Assembly (NCBI GenBank): GCA_022823665.1
Contig: JAJEHN010000012.1
Span: 1-64,000 of the forward strand
DNA from: Thermoanaerobaculia bacterium
GTDB taxonomy: Bacteria; Acidobacteriota; Thermoanaerobaculia; Multivoradales; Multivoraceae
Direction: 5' to 3'
Length of the DNA stretch: 64,000 nucleotides
In this document: in pieces, positions 7,557 through 15,753 of the stretch
Numbering within the stretch: position 1 is the first letter of the stretch
Layout: the number at the start of each line of letters is the position of its first letter
Translations under genes and position numbers: made by a program
Notes under the pieces: model-generated
The model's input: only the letters and a program-made list of their open reading frames with translations
What the model was told of the DNA's origin: nothing
Database searches by the model: none

Positions 7557-10500
7557 TCATCCGGATGCGGCCTCACCAGAGCTGCCCCGCGTCAGCCGCA
7601 GGATGGCCGCTATCCTCCTCGCCGTGTCGGTGAAGTGCTGCACTTCCTCAGGCCGCAGCGGGCGGCCAAGAACCTTGTGCTCCCGGTAGGACAGCCACTT
7701 CTTCAGGACCTGGTAACCGCCCAGCCTGTAGTTCCACACATCGGCGGGCACGTTGCACCAGAACGCCGTGTCGTTCAAGTAGACGTCGAACGTCGGCGCC
7801 ACACCGCCGCACCCGGACGGGTCAGGCGTGGAGGACTCGCGTTCGGCCGACTTCAGCGGACGCTCCTCAACACGGCCTTCGCCAGGCATCACGGCGTCGC
7901 CACTGCCAAAGTGACCCCATCCGGCGGTCACATCGAAGTCGTCGCTCACCATCTGGCCACAGTGACCCGTGGCGGGAACGGCGATGCAGGCAAGCTCCGG
8001 CTGGAGAGGCGGTAGGGTCACGCTTGAAACGGGCCGCTCCGGATCGAGCAGCGCGGCAAGCGCCCGACCGCGGTTTGCCGACCCCAGGAGCTTCTCCGCC
8101 GCGGCCGGCTCATCGCCGTCGGGCCACCCCGGCAACGGGATGCGGGGCCAACCGAACTCCAATCCGCCGGAGTTCGCTTCGCGATACGCAGGATCGTGCA
8201 GGACGGCGAGGATGTGATGGAACAGGTCCTCAACCCCCAGGCCCAGACCGTCCAGGTAACGCCGGGCGGCAGGCGAGAGATTGGCCCGGCGGCCGCCATC
8301 CGCGCCGATGCCCTCGACCCGGACCCAGGCCGGGAACATCTTGGCCCCTCGCTCGATCAAGTGCAGCGAGCCCAGGTCCATGGTGGCGCACGTCTGAGGT
8401 TGCTCTGCGCCCTTCCGGACGTTCTCGGCCGCGCTCAACCACGGATTGCCGTCGAACACGTGCGGCCGGTAGTCCGCGCGCTTCTCGTCAAGCAGCTTCG
8501 TGTCCCGCTCCCAGTACAGCCACCGCGTATCGAACGGGCGATAGGCGTAACGGAGGAAGCCGGAGCTGTCCGGGCCACCGCGCCGCTGAAGCGTCTCGCG
8601 TACAGTGTCGGCCTCGAACCGCCCGGACGACTTCATGACGGAAACATGTCGCCGGCGCTCCTCGGCGCTCAAGCGCCGACGCAGCTCCACATGATCCACT
8701 TCCGGGTCGAAGTACTCATCTACGCGCGATCGAAGCGAAGCGCGGTCGACGTCGACGAGGAAGCCGTCGCGGCTCGTCTTTACACCCGGAAACGAGGCAG
8801 GAAGGAGGTCAGGCAGCTCCGGCCAGTCGAACCACTTGCCTGACACCGGCGCATCCAGGAACGGTAGCCCGAGTCTCAGAACGGGCTCGACCCGTTCGTA
8901 GAGGTCGGAGGGCGAGGCTTCGGCAGTCGCAGTCAACTCAGCCCGCTTGGCTTCGCCCCAGAGATGCCGGAAAGACACGGTGTTCGCCGGGTCGTGATCG
9001 CGCTTCCGTACCAGCGTAGCGATGGCCGTCCCCACCTGGATGCCCACCGGGTCGCTGTCTGTAGAGAAGATGCTGGGGTCGGGCAAGCCGTCAGGCGTCA
9101 ACTTGCCCGTCTCATACTTGTCACCGTTCAGGCAGTCGATGCGGACCGCGTCAAACGCCTCGAGAAACCGCTCCCGCATTCCCGTGAACGACAGGCGCTT
9201 GAGCCACGAGTAGTTCGAGATGAAGCACACGACGCCTTGGCCCGTCTTCTCCGCAATGCGGCGCTCAGCCATCCTGAAGAAGCGGACGTACGGGTCGTTC
9301 AAACCCTGCCCCGTGGGTCGGCGGACACGTTTCGTCGATCGATACGCGTCGGACAGTTCCCGCTCATCGTCCACCGCCATGCCGGCGTATCCGTTGTAGG
9401 GCGGGTTGCCGAGAATCACGAGGATCGGCGTCTCCTGCTTGACCCGCTCGGCCCGGTCACGTTCGTCTTCGAGTTCCGGGAAAGGCAGTGGCTTCGCCGT
9501 CCCCGGGTCCCAGCCGGTCAAAGCGTTCGTCAGATACACGCCGGCTCGCTCCTCAGCGCCATCGTCAAGCGGTGCTCCAAGTTCCTCCAGAGCAAGGCCG
9601 ACCTGCAAGTGGGCAACAACGAAGGGCGCCGGCATGATCTCGAAACCGAAGACGCGATCCGTCGCGGCCTGCTTGACACGCGCCCCCGCGAGTGCACCCG
9701 AACCCTGTTCTCGCAAATTCGCGCCGATACGACGCAGGACCTCGGCGATGTAGGCGCCGGTGCCGCAGCACGGATCGAGCACATAGACGTTCTCCGCCGC
9801 CAAGCCCCCGGGTACATCCAGATCTTCCTTCAATGCCAGATCCACCCGCGCCACCATGTACCGGACAACCTCGAAGGGCGTGTACCAGACGCCGAGTTGC
9901 TTCCTCAGCTCCGGATCAAAGGCCTCGAGGAACGGCTCGTAGAAGTACTGCACCGCCTCATCCTCGTCGAAGCGGGACAGGAAGACGCCGCGGTCCACCC
10001 GGCCCAGAGCGGCCTCGGTCCAGTCGAGAATCTCGGCGAGTCCGAGCTCCCGCAGCTTGCTCGAGACCGCAAAGAACAGGGCGCGCAGCACTTCAGCCCG
10101 AAGCTCGTACACTCCCTTCTGCCAGTCGAACCGCTCCCGTGGCGCCCCTGCCGTCAGGTCGTTCCGGGCAGTAAGCACCCAGGCCGAGAAGATCCCGTAG
10201 AACAAGGTCTGAATCAGGGTCGAGTGAAAGAATCGGGTCCCTTTCTCCCCCTCAAAGCGGACACCCAAGGCGTCTTCCAGGGCCGTACGCACCGTACTGA
10301 GGGCCACCGAACCGTCCTTGGCTCCGAGCCGGGCCAGGCCGTCCCGCGCGTAGGACGCCAGCAGCCGCGCCAATGCCCTCGGCTCGGTGATCGCCGCCTC
10401 GTGCTCCAGCGCACGCACCAGGTACTCGCCCAGGCCCGTTCCAACGTCACCAGCGAAGGCCCGGGGCCGCTCCAGGCGACGCTCGAACGCGGCCGGGCTG

Positions 10501-10955
10501 TCTGCGATGGAGAAGCTCTCGAGGAGCGTCTCGACACCCGCGGCGCTACGGCCAACCAGCTTGAACTGCCGCAAGTTCGTGACCAGCACAAGTTGGTACT
10601 GCCGCCAGTAGCCGGAAGCCTGTTCCCGCAACTCGGCGGCGAGCAGATCGGTTTCCGGGGACTTGACTTCGACCACGCCTCGCTCCGGAGCTTGACCTTG
10701 CCGCGCCGATTGGCTCTTCCGCACCTGGTGCGCAGCGAACAGACCGATGTCTGGATGGCCAGCGCCCTGGTCGGCAAGTTCGATCACCGGAACGACCCTG
10801 GGCTCGAGTGTTGCACCGATCGCGCGAAGGAGCCCTTCAAGCGCCGGGTAGCTCGACCGCTCCGGCGTACCGCCTCCTGACGCGCGCACCTGACGGAGCT
10901 CCTCGAAGTACTGCTCGACTGCCCGGAGCAGCTTCGCTCTCGCGGCCGGCGTCAT
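7557..10955 (-). CDS. Helicase-less type ISP/IIG restriction-modification enzyme (nuclease + N6-adenine methyltransferase)
   Basis: A 1132-residue single-chain enzyme. Residues 67-98 carry a PD-(D/E)xK nuclease signature (HPD ... EVK). An alpha-helical spacer follows. The gamma-class N6-adenine methyltransferase has motif I DPCCGTG (394-400) and catalytic motif IV NPPY (517-520), preceded by the GVWYTPFEVVRYMV entry typical of type IIG/ISP enzymes. The remaining 600 residues are the DNA-specificity region, ending in the type ISP C-terminal pattern (RLGGYQVLKKWLSYREHKVL). Classical LlaGI/LlaBIII type ISP enzymes are about 1,600 residues with a helicase between nuclease and methylase. No Walker motifs are present here. 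ATG 10955 overlaps the MNT-HEPN stop by four bases, so the two are co-translated. The 5' extension of the frame to 11285 is antisense to nothing but overlaps that gene and was rejected. Confidence 0.88.
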   Translation of the reverse strand: MTPAARAKLLRAVEQYFEELRQVRASGGGTPERSSYPALEGLLRAIGATLEPRVVPVIELADQGAGHPDIGLFAAHQVRKSQSARQGQAPERGVVEVKSPETDLLAAELREQASGYWRQYQLVLVTNLRQFKLVGRSAAGVETLLESFSIADSPAAFERRLERPRAFAGDVGTGLGEYLVRALEHEAAITEPRALARLLASYARDGLARLGAKDGSVALSTVRTALEDALGVRFEGEKGTRFFHSTLIQTLFYGIFSAWVLTARNDLTAGAPRERFDWQKGVYELRAEVLRALFFAVSSKLRELGLAEILDWTEAALGRVDRGVFLSRFDEDEAVQYFYEPFLEAFDPELRKQLGVWYTPFEVVRYMVARVDLALKEDLDVPGGLAAENVYVLDPCCGTGAYIAEVLRRIGANLREQGSGALAGARVKQAATDRVFGFEIMPAPFVVAHLQVGLALEELGAPLDDGAEERAGVYLTNALTGWDPGTAKPLPFPELEDERDRAERVKQETPILVILGNPPYNGYAGMAVDDERELSDAYRSTKRVRRPTGQGLNDPYVRFFRMAERRIAEKTGQGVVCFISNYSWLKRLSFTGMRERFLEAFDAVRIDCLNGDKYETGKLTPDGLPDPSIFSTDSDPVGIQVGTAIATLVRKRDHDPANTVSFRHLWGEAKRAELTATAEASPSDLYERVEPVLRLGLPFLDAPVSGKWFDWPELPDLLPASFPGVKTSRDGFLVDVDRASLRSRVDEYFDPEVDHVELRRRLSAEERRRHVSVMKSSGRFEADTVRETLQRRGGPDSSGFLRYAYRPFDTRWLYWERDTKLLDEKRADYRPHVFDGNPWLSAAENVRKGAEQPQTCATMDLGSLHLIERGAKMFPAWVRVEGIGADGGRRANLSPAARRYLDGLGLGVEDLFHHILAVLHDPAYREANSGGLEFGWPRIPLPGWPDGDEPAAAEKLLGSANRGRALAALLDPERPVSSVTLPPLQPELACIAVPATGHCGQMVSDDFDVTAGWGHFGSGDAVMPGEGRVEERPLKSAERESSTPDPSGCGGVAPTFDVYLNDTAFWCNVPADVWNYRLGGYQVLKKWLSYREHKVLGRPLRPEEVQHFTDTARRIAAILRLTRGSSGEAASG

Positions 10956-11761
10956 TCGGAATTCGTCGGGCCGCCGCTGACAAGCTTGGACGCTGCCTCG
11001 ACGATCCGCGCCGCGGCCTCCAGGGCCTGCTCGGCCTTCGGCCGGTCGCAGGCCGCGAACGGCGGCCCTTCCGCAACGCCGTTCGGATACCGGGAGGAGA
11101 TGTAGTGCTTGTCGAGGGCCTTGCCCCGCTCGCGGAAGTTCTTCAACTCCGGCGCCCGGTCCGCGAAGTGATCGACGATCTCGACGATGGAGTGTCCGCG
11201 AACGAGTCGCTCTCCCGATCCGTAGACGATCGCCTTGACCGCCTTCTCCGCCGCCTGCTGGGAGATGAAGCAGGCTTGGCTCCAATGCTCTCCCTCGAAG
11301 GCGTAGCGAGCGAAGCCGAGGTCGTACTCGGCCTGATCCAGCCAGCGCTCGGCCTCGGCCTGGGCCTTGTCCGGCGGCGCTGGCCCCGACCAGACCGCGC
11401 CGCCGCGAAGATCCTCGAGTTCGCTCTCCAGCTCGACCGCCCAGGCCGTACCCGCGTGGATCTGCTTCGCTTCCTTCAGGGCGTTGATGACGAACGGCCT
11501 CTCCTGGACCTTCATCGCTTCGAGTTCCTCGGGCGTGTAGACCAGAAGGTCCACCGCGCCACCGGCCTTCCGGATCGCCGCGTCGTAGGACTGGCGGCGG
11601 TCCGGCCGCGGCTCGTCGCTCGACTGCACGACGATCAGGTCGATGTCGCTCTCGGCATGCGCCGTTCCTCGTGCGTGGGAGCCGAACAGCCAGGCGCCAT
11701 GCGCGCCCTGCTCGCGCAGGAGCGGACGCATGGCTTCGAGGAATGTCTCAAGCCGGCTCAT
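10952..11761 (-). CDS. Fused MNT nucleotidyltransferase-HEPN protein
   Basis: A 269-residue fusion. Residues 1-110 are a minimal nucleotidyltransferase with GSHARG (27-32), SDID (38-41) and a third acidic residue in VDLLVY (Asp71), the complete catalytic set. Residues about 135-265 are a HEPN domain with WLDQAEYDLGFARYAF, the QQAAEKAVKAIVY helix and an RX4H ribonuclease-type motif (Arg185-His190). In MNT/HEPN toxin-antitoxin systems these are normally two proteins, the MNT partner AMPylating and silencing the HEPN RNase. The tyrosine of the RX4HXY motif is absent here (His-Ser-Ile follows). It is the first gene of the minus block and overlaps the restriction enzyme start (ATGA), so it may act as a built-in abortive or regulatory module. 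Function beyond the domains is inference. Confidence 0.88.
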   Translation of the reverse strand: MSRLETFLEAMRPLLREQGAHGAWLFGSHARGTAHAESDIDLIVVQSSDEPRPDRRQSYDAAIRKAGGAVDLLVYTPEELEAMKVQERPFVINALKEAKQIHAGTAWAVELESELEDLRGGAVWSGPAPPDKAQAEAERWLDQAEYDLGFARYAFEGEHWSQACFISQQAAEKAVKAIVYGSGERLVRGHSIVEIVDHFADRAPELKNFRERGKALDKHYISSRYPNGVAEGPPFAACDRPKAEQALEAAARIVEAASKLVSGGPTNSE

Positions 11762-11884
11762 GGAGGGGATCCTACAGCCGCCCGCCTTCCCGACCGGCTG
11801 TCGCGCCGCCCGATGCGCCCGATGCTGACGACCAGGCCAACGTGCGGGCTAGACTCTGCGACCTTCCCGCACGAGGAGACCGAA

Positions 11885-12841
11885 ATGACCGAGGCATTCG
11901 ACACGCCGACAATGATCCGTGGACCACTCCGGTCCCCGAAACAGATGCTCGCCGAGCAGGAGTACGGCGGGCACATGTCCATCCACGACGACTCGACGGC
12001 CGAGCGGATGGGGTTCCAGGCCGGCGGGCCGATCGAGGGTCCCACCCACTTCAGCCAGTTCGTGCCCCTGCTCCAGGACCTGTGGGGGCAGGAGTGGTTC
12101 GAGACCGGCTGCCTGAGCGCCCACTACCGGAACATGGTCGTCGAGGGGGAGCAGGTGCGCGCCTTGGTCGAGCGTCCTGAGAACGGCCAGACCCAGGTCC
12201 GCATCCGGGCCGAGAAGGCGGACGGCACGGAGGTGCTGATCGGCACCGCGTCGATCCGCGGGGATGTCGAATCGACCGAGATCGCGACCCGGATCGCCCG
12301 CCTGAGACCGCCCGGGCCCCTCGTCGTCCTCCGTGACCTGAAGGTGGGGATGAAGGGCAAGGGACTCGAGGAAGTACGAATGGACTTCGACCAGCACATG
12401 GGCAAGCTCTATCCCTTCAGCCTGAACCAGAAGCTCGAGAAGATCACCGAGCCATCGCCCTGGTACACGGAGGACGAGGGCGCCTCCTCGCCCTGGGGCC
12501 GCGCGGTCATCCCGCTCGAGATGGTCAGCGTCCTCGCCGGCTACTCGAACCGCAAGGCCGGCTTCCCCACGCGCGGACCGGCCCTGGGCCTGTTCGCCGG
12601 CCAGCAGATCCGGATGATCGACGGCCCCCTGTTCGTCGGCCAGGACTACCTGCTGGAGCGCGAGATCGTCGCCCTGAGCGAGAGCCGGCGCACCGAGTCG
12701 AACTGGGTCAGGACGACCTTCCTGGACGCCGAAACGAAGGAGCCCAAGGCCGAGATGATCCTGAACAACGCGACGCTCAAGCACTCCTTCGAGGGCTACG
12801 AGGAAGAACGGGCGGCGATGGAACGGGCGGCGACCACATGA
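11885..12841 (+). CDS. MaoC/hotdog-family dehydratase-like protein
   Basis: A 318-residue cytosolic protein. The N-terminal part has the hotdog pattern of MaoC-type hydratases and thioesterases (YGGHMSIHDDSTAERMGFQ followed by GGPIEGPTHFSQF), where the HxD/H residues and the following glycine-rich helix bind acyl-CoA. The length fits a double hotdog. The exact reaction is unknown. It overlaps the next gene, an acyl-CoA synthetase, by four bases (ATGA), so it probably works on the CoA thioester made by that enzyme. ATG 11885 is preceded by a GAGGAGACCGAA ribosome-binding stretch and is divergent from the MNT-HEPN gene. The longer open frame back to 10808 is antisense to that gene and was not used. 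Confidence 0.72.
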   Translation: MTEAFDTPTMIRGPLRSPKQMLAEQEYGGHMSIHDDSTAERMGFQAGGPIEGPTHFSQFVPLLQDLWGQEWFETGCLSAHYRNMVVEGEQVRALVERPENGQTQVRIRAEKADGTEVLIGTASIRGDVESTEIATRIARLRPPGPLVVLRDLKVGMKGKGLEEVRMDFDQHMGKLYPFSLNQKLEKITEPSPWYTEDEGASSPWGRAVIPLEMVSVLAGYSNRKAGFPTRGPALGLFAGQQIRMIDGPLFVGQDYLLEREIVALSESRRTESNWVRTTFLDAETKEPKAEMILNNATLKHSFEGYEEERAAMERAATT

Positions 12842-14583
12842 ACGACATGCGCGAGAACGCCGCCGAGCCGATCCACGGCCAGATGACCTACGACGAGTCG
12901 GTCGCCCACCTGACCGCCCCGGGCGCCGACTGGGAACTGGTGACCGAGACGGTGCGCGGGGTCGAGTATCAGGTGTTCAAGAACCTGCCCGCGACGCTCC
13001 GCGACGTCTACCAGCAGGCCTGTCAGGACCACGGCGACAAGGACTTTCTCGTCTTCCAGGACACGCGGCTCACCTATGCCGAAACCTGGGAGCGGGTGGC
13101 CGCCCTCACCCACCAGTTGATCCACCGCTACGGCGTGAAGAAGGGCGACCGGGTGGCGATCGGCATGCGGAACTACCCCGAGTGGGTCATCGCCTTCATG
13201 GCGATTACGTCGTCGGGCGCCATCTCCGTGTCGCTCAATGGCTGGTGGTCTGGCGAGGAGCTCGAGTACGGCTTCAAGGACTCCGGCGCCAGGCTGGCCA
13301 TCTTCGATCAACAGCGCTACGAGCGCGTGGCAAGCAAGCTGCCTGAACTCGGCGTGAAGAGCATCGGCGTGCGCTGGGAAGACGATTTGCCCGAAGGCGT
13401 CGACGACTTCGACGAGGTGTGGCGGGAGGCCGCCGGCCGGCCGATGCCGGACGTCGATATCGGTCCCCACGACGACGTGACGATCCTGTTCACCTCCGGC
13501 ACGACCGGCTTCCCGAAGGGCGCCGTCTCGACCCACCGCGCGGTCCTCAGCGGCATCGGCAGTTGGGGTTTCTACGGCGCCCAGAGGATCGCGATGGGCC
13601 TGCTCGAGGAACCGGAAGAGAACCCCGAGTTCCAGCCCTCGATCCTCATGCCGCTGCCGCTGTTCCACGTCAGCGGCAGCCACGCCGGCCTGCTCGCCTC
13701 CTTCGGGGTCGGCCGCAAGATCGTGATGATGTACAAGTGGAACCCGGAACTCGGCCTGGAGTTGATCGAGCGCGAGCGCGTCACGTCGTTCAACGGCGTG
13801 CCGACGATGACGTGGGAGATGCTCCAGTCGCCCTCGCTCAATGAGCGCGACCTGCGGAGTCTCATCGCCGTGTCCGGCGGCGGCGCCCCGATCCCCGGCG
13901 GCATGGTCGACCGCCTGCAGATGCTGATGCCGGACAAGCACTGGTCCTTCGGCTGGGGAATGACCGAGACGAACGCCGGCGGCGCCGGGAACACGGACGA
14001 GGGCCTGGTCGAGAAGCCCGACAGTTGCGGCAAACCCTGCCCGATCGTCGAACTGAAGATCATCGACGACGACGGCAACGAGCTGCCGACCGGCGAGCAG
14101 GGCGAACTGATCATGAAGTCGTCGATGAACATCCGCGGCTACTGGAACCGCCCCGAGGCAACCGCCGAGACAATCCAGGACGGCTGGCTGCGCACCGGCG
14201 ACATCGCCGAGATCGACGAGGACGGCTTCCTCTACATTCGCGACCGCAAGAAGGACATGGTGCTCCGCGGCGGCGAGAACATCTACTGCGCCGAGATCGA
14301 GCGCGTCGTCTACCAGCATCCCGCCGTCTACGAAGCGGCCGCCTTCGGCGTCCCCGACGACCGGCTGGGCGAGGAACTGGCCGTGGTGGTCGTGCCCAGG
14401 GACGGCGCCGACCTCGACGCCGCCGATGTGCGGACCCACGTCGGCGAGCATCTCGCCCGCTTCAAGGTGCCGCGCTACGTCTGGCTGCAGGACGAGCAGT
14501 TGCCGCGCGGCGCCACCGAGAAGATCCACAAGCGCACGCTGCGCGACCAGATGCTGCGGGAAGCCCCGGAATTCCATCAGTAG
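12838..14583 (+). CDS. Acyl-CoA synthetase (AMP-forming, class I adenylate-forming enzyme)
   Basis: A 581-residue member of the ANL superfamily that activates a carboxylic acid to its CoA thioester via an acyl-AMP. Motifs seen: the P-loop-like TILFTSGTTGFPKGAVS, the A5-type GWGMTETNAGG, the A7 hinge GWLRTGDIAEIDEDGFLYI and A8 RDRKKDMVLRGGENIYCAEI, and the C-terminal catalytic Lys region PRGATEKIHKRTL. The length and the unusual 45-residue N-terminal lead fit medium/long-chain fatty-acyl or related acyl-CoA ligases. Specificity cannot be read. It overlaps the preceding hotdog protein gene (ATGA). A GNAT gene follows after 35 bases. Confidence 0.9.
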   Translation: MNDMRENAAEPIHGQMTYDESVAHLTAPGADWELVTETVRGVEYQVFKNLPATLRDVYQQACQDHGDKDFLVFQDTRLTYAETWERVAALTHQLIHRYGVKKGDRVAIGMRNYPEWVIAFMAITSSGAISVSLNGWWSGEELEYGFKDSGARLAIFDQQRYERVASKLPELGVKSIGVRWEDDLPEGVDDFDEVWREAAGRPMPDVDIGPHDDVTILFTSGTTGFPKGAVSTHRAVLSGIGSWGFYGAQRIAMGLLEEPEENPEFQPSILMPLPLFHVSGSHAGLLASFGVGRKIVMMYKWNPELGLELIERERVTSFNGVPTMTWEMLQSPSLNERDLRSLIAVSGGGAPIPGGMVDRLQMLMPDKHWSFGWGMTETNAGGAGNTDEGLVEKPDSCGKPCPIVELKIIDDDGNELPTGEQGELIMKSSMNIRGYWNRPEATAETIQDGWLRTGDIAEIDEDGFLYIRDRKKDMVLRGGENIYCAEIERVVYQHPAVYEAAAFGVPDDRLGEELAVVVVPRDGADLDAADVRTHVGEHLARFKVPRYVWLQDEQLPRGATEKIHKRTLRDQMLREAPEFHQ

Positions 14584-14618
14584 TGCCGGCTCGGCCAGCC
14601 GACCGAAGCGACGACCAG

Positions 14619-15101
14619 ATGACCACCGACGAAGTCCGGATCGAACCGGGAGACCCCGCCGATCCCGCGTTCGCGCGCCTGCACGAGGCGCTCGACCGTG
14701 AACTCGGCGAACTCTATCCGGCGGACAGCATCTACAGCGTCGAGCCGGACAAGCTGGACGCCCCGGGCTGCTGCCTGCTCCTCGGTCGCACTGCCGACGG
14801 CCAGGCCGTCGCCTGCGGGGCGTTGCGCCGGCTGAGCGACGACCAGGCCGAGATCAAGCGGATGTACGTGGTCCCGAAGTACCGCGGCCAGGCGCTGGGC
14901 CGGCGCATCCTCGAGGGCCTCGAGGCGCGGGCGGCCGCCTTCGGATACAGGTCGCTGCGCCTCGAGACGGGCGAACGCCAACCTGCAGCAATCGGGCTGT
15001 ACCGCTCGTTCGGCTACGTCCAGATCCCCTGCTACAACGAGTACGCCTACGACCCGCACAGCCTCTGCTTCGAGAAGAAGCTCGAGACGGACGGCGGCTA
15101 A
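14619..15101 (+). CDS. GNAT-family N-acetyltransferase
   Basis: A 160-residue single-domain GNAT. The core is visible: ACGALRR strand, AEIKRMYVVPKYRGQALGRRI with the Q/RxxGxA/G acetyl-CoA loop (RGQALG), and AIGLYRSFGYVQIPCY, the typical motif B near the C-terminus. The acceptor is unknown, although the AEIKRMYVxPxxRGxGxG pattern is shared with small-molecule and amino-acid acetyltransferases. ATG 14619 is preferred. An in-frame GTG at 14583, overlapping the synthetase stop, would add 12 residues and is an alternative. It sits between the acyl-CoA synthetase and the GMC dehydrogenase pair. Confidence 0.82.
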   Translation: MTTDEVRIEPGDPADPAFARLHEALDRELGELYPADSIYSVEPDKLDAPGCCLLLGRTADGQAVACGALRRLSDDQAEIKRMYVVPKYRGQALGRRILEGLEARAAAFGYRSLRLETGERQPAAIGLYRSFGYVQIPCYNEYAYDPHSLCFEKKLETDGG

Positions 15102-15111
15102 CATCCGGCCA

Positions 15112-15732
15112 ATGGCCAGTTCCGACCCGATCGGCCGACGACGCGCCCTCCAGGTGATCGGAGGCGCCGCCGCGCTGCCGCTGCTGCCTGAGGAACTGTT
15201 CGCGAATGCCCATCTCGCGCATGTCCACCTGCACCAGCAGAAACCCGGCGGCGAGCCCGCCCCGCTCACCGTCCTGACAGAACACCAGGCCAGAACGCTC
15301 AGCGCGGTCGCCGAGCGCATCCTGCCGACGACGGACACCCCCGGCGCCGGCGACGCGGAGATCCCCGGCTTCGTCGACCGCCTGCTCGCGGGCTGGCTGC
15401 CGGACGCGGCGCGGGATCACCTGCTGGCCGAACTGGACCGCTTCGACGATCGCTGCCGGGAACGCCACCCGGATGCCGCCGGCTTCCTCGACCTGAACGA
15501 ATCGGTGCAGGACGAACTCCTCACCGAGGCGCAGGACGAAGCTCTCGCGGAACGCAACGGCCGCGCCTTCTCGCGCAACCCGAACCGGCTCCACGAGCAG
15601 CCCTTCTTCGACCTGGTCAAGTGGCTCACCCTCTTCGGCTACTACACATCCGAAGCGGGCATGAAGTCCGAACTCGGCTACCGGATCGTCCCCGGACGCT
15701 GGGATCCCTGCGTCGATCTCGAGGACGCCTGA
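15112..15732 (+). CDS. Gluconate 2-dehydrogenase subunit 3 family protein (Tat-targeted small subunit)
   Basis: A 206-residue protein beginning with a twin-arginine-type signal (DPIGRRRALQVIGGAAALPL) and continuing with the subunit 3 fold: LTEHQARTLSAVAERILPTT, PGAGDAEIPGFVDRLL and the C-terminal KWLTLFGYYTSEAGMKSELGY, which are hallmarks of this family. Such subunits carry the folded GMC flavoprotein partner across the inner membrane and help assemble the complex. The GMC oxidoreductase gene follows 21 bases downstream and lacks its own signal, consistent with hitch-hiker export. Electrons would pass to a cytochrome c or quinone. No cytochrome subunit is encoded here. Confidence 0.88.
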   Translation: MASSDPIGRRRALQVIGGAAALPLLPEELFANAHLAHVHLHQQKPGGEPAPLTVLTEHQARTLSAVAERILPTTDTPGAGDAEIPGFVDRLLAGWLPDAARDHLLAELDRFDDRCRERHPDAAGFLDLNESVQDELLTEAQDEALAERNGRAFSRNPNRLHEQPFFDLVKWLTLFGYYTSEAGMKSELGYRIVPGRWDPCVDLEDA

Positions 15733-15753
15733 AGCCTCCGGGAACCCTGGACA

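Noticed and set aside
8964..10880. 638-residue plus-strand frame antisense to the restriction enzyme
   Set aside because: High-GC shadow of the real gene: no recognisable domain, while the minus strand has complete nuclease and methylase motifs.
7557..10955. BREX or DISARM methyltransferase
   Set aside because: None of the partner genes (PglZ, BrxC, DrmA/DrmB-like) is present, and nuclease plus methylase in a single chain with a type ISP C-terminus fits a stand-alone enzyme.
7557..11285. Full-length frame (1242 residues) for the restriction enzyme upstream of ATG 10955
   Set aside because: The first 110 residues overlap most of the HEPN half in another frame, are Arg/Gly-rich and lack any fold; the 4-base overlap at 10955 is a better start.
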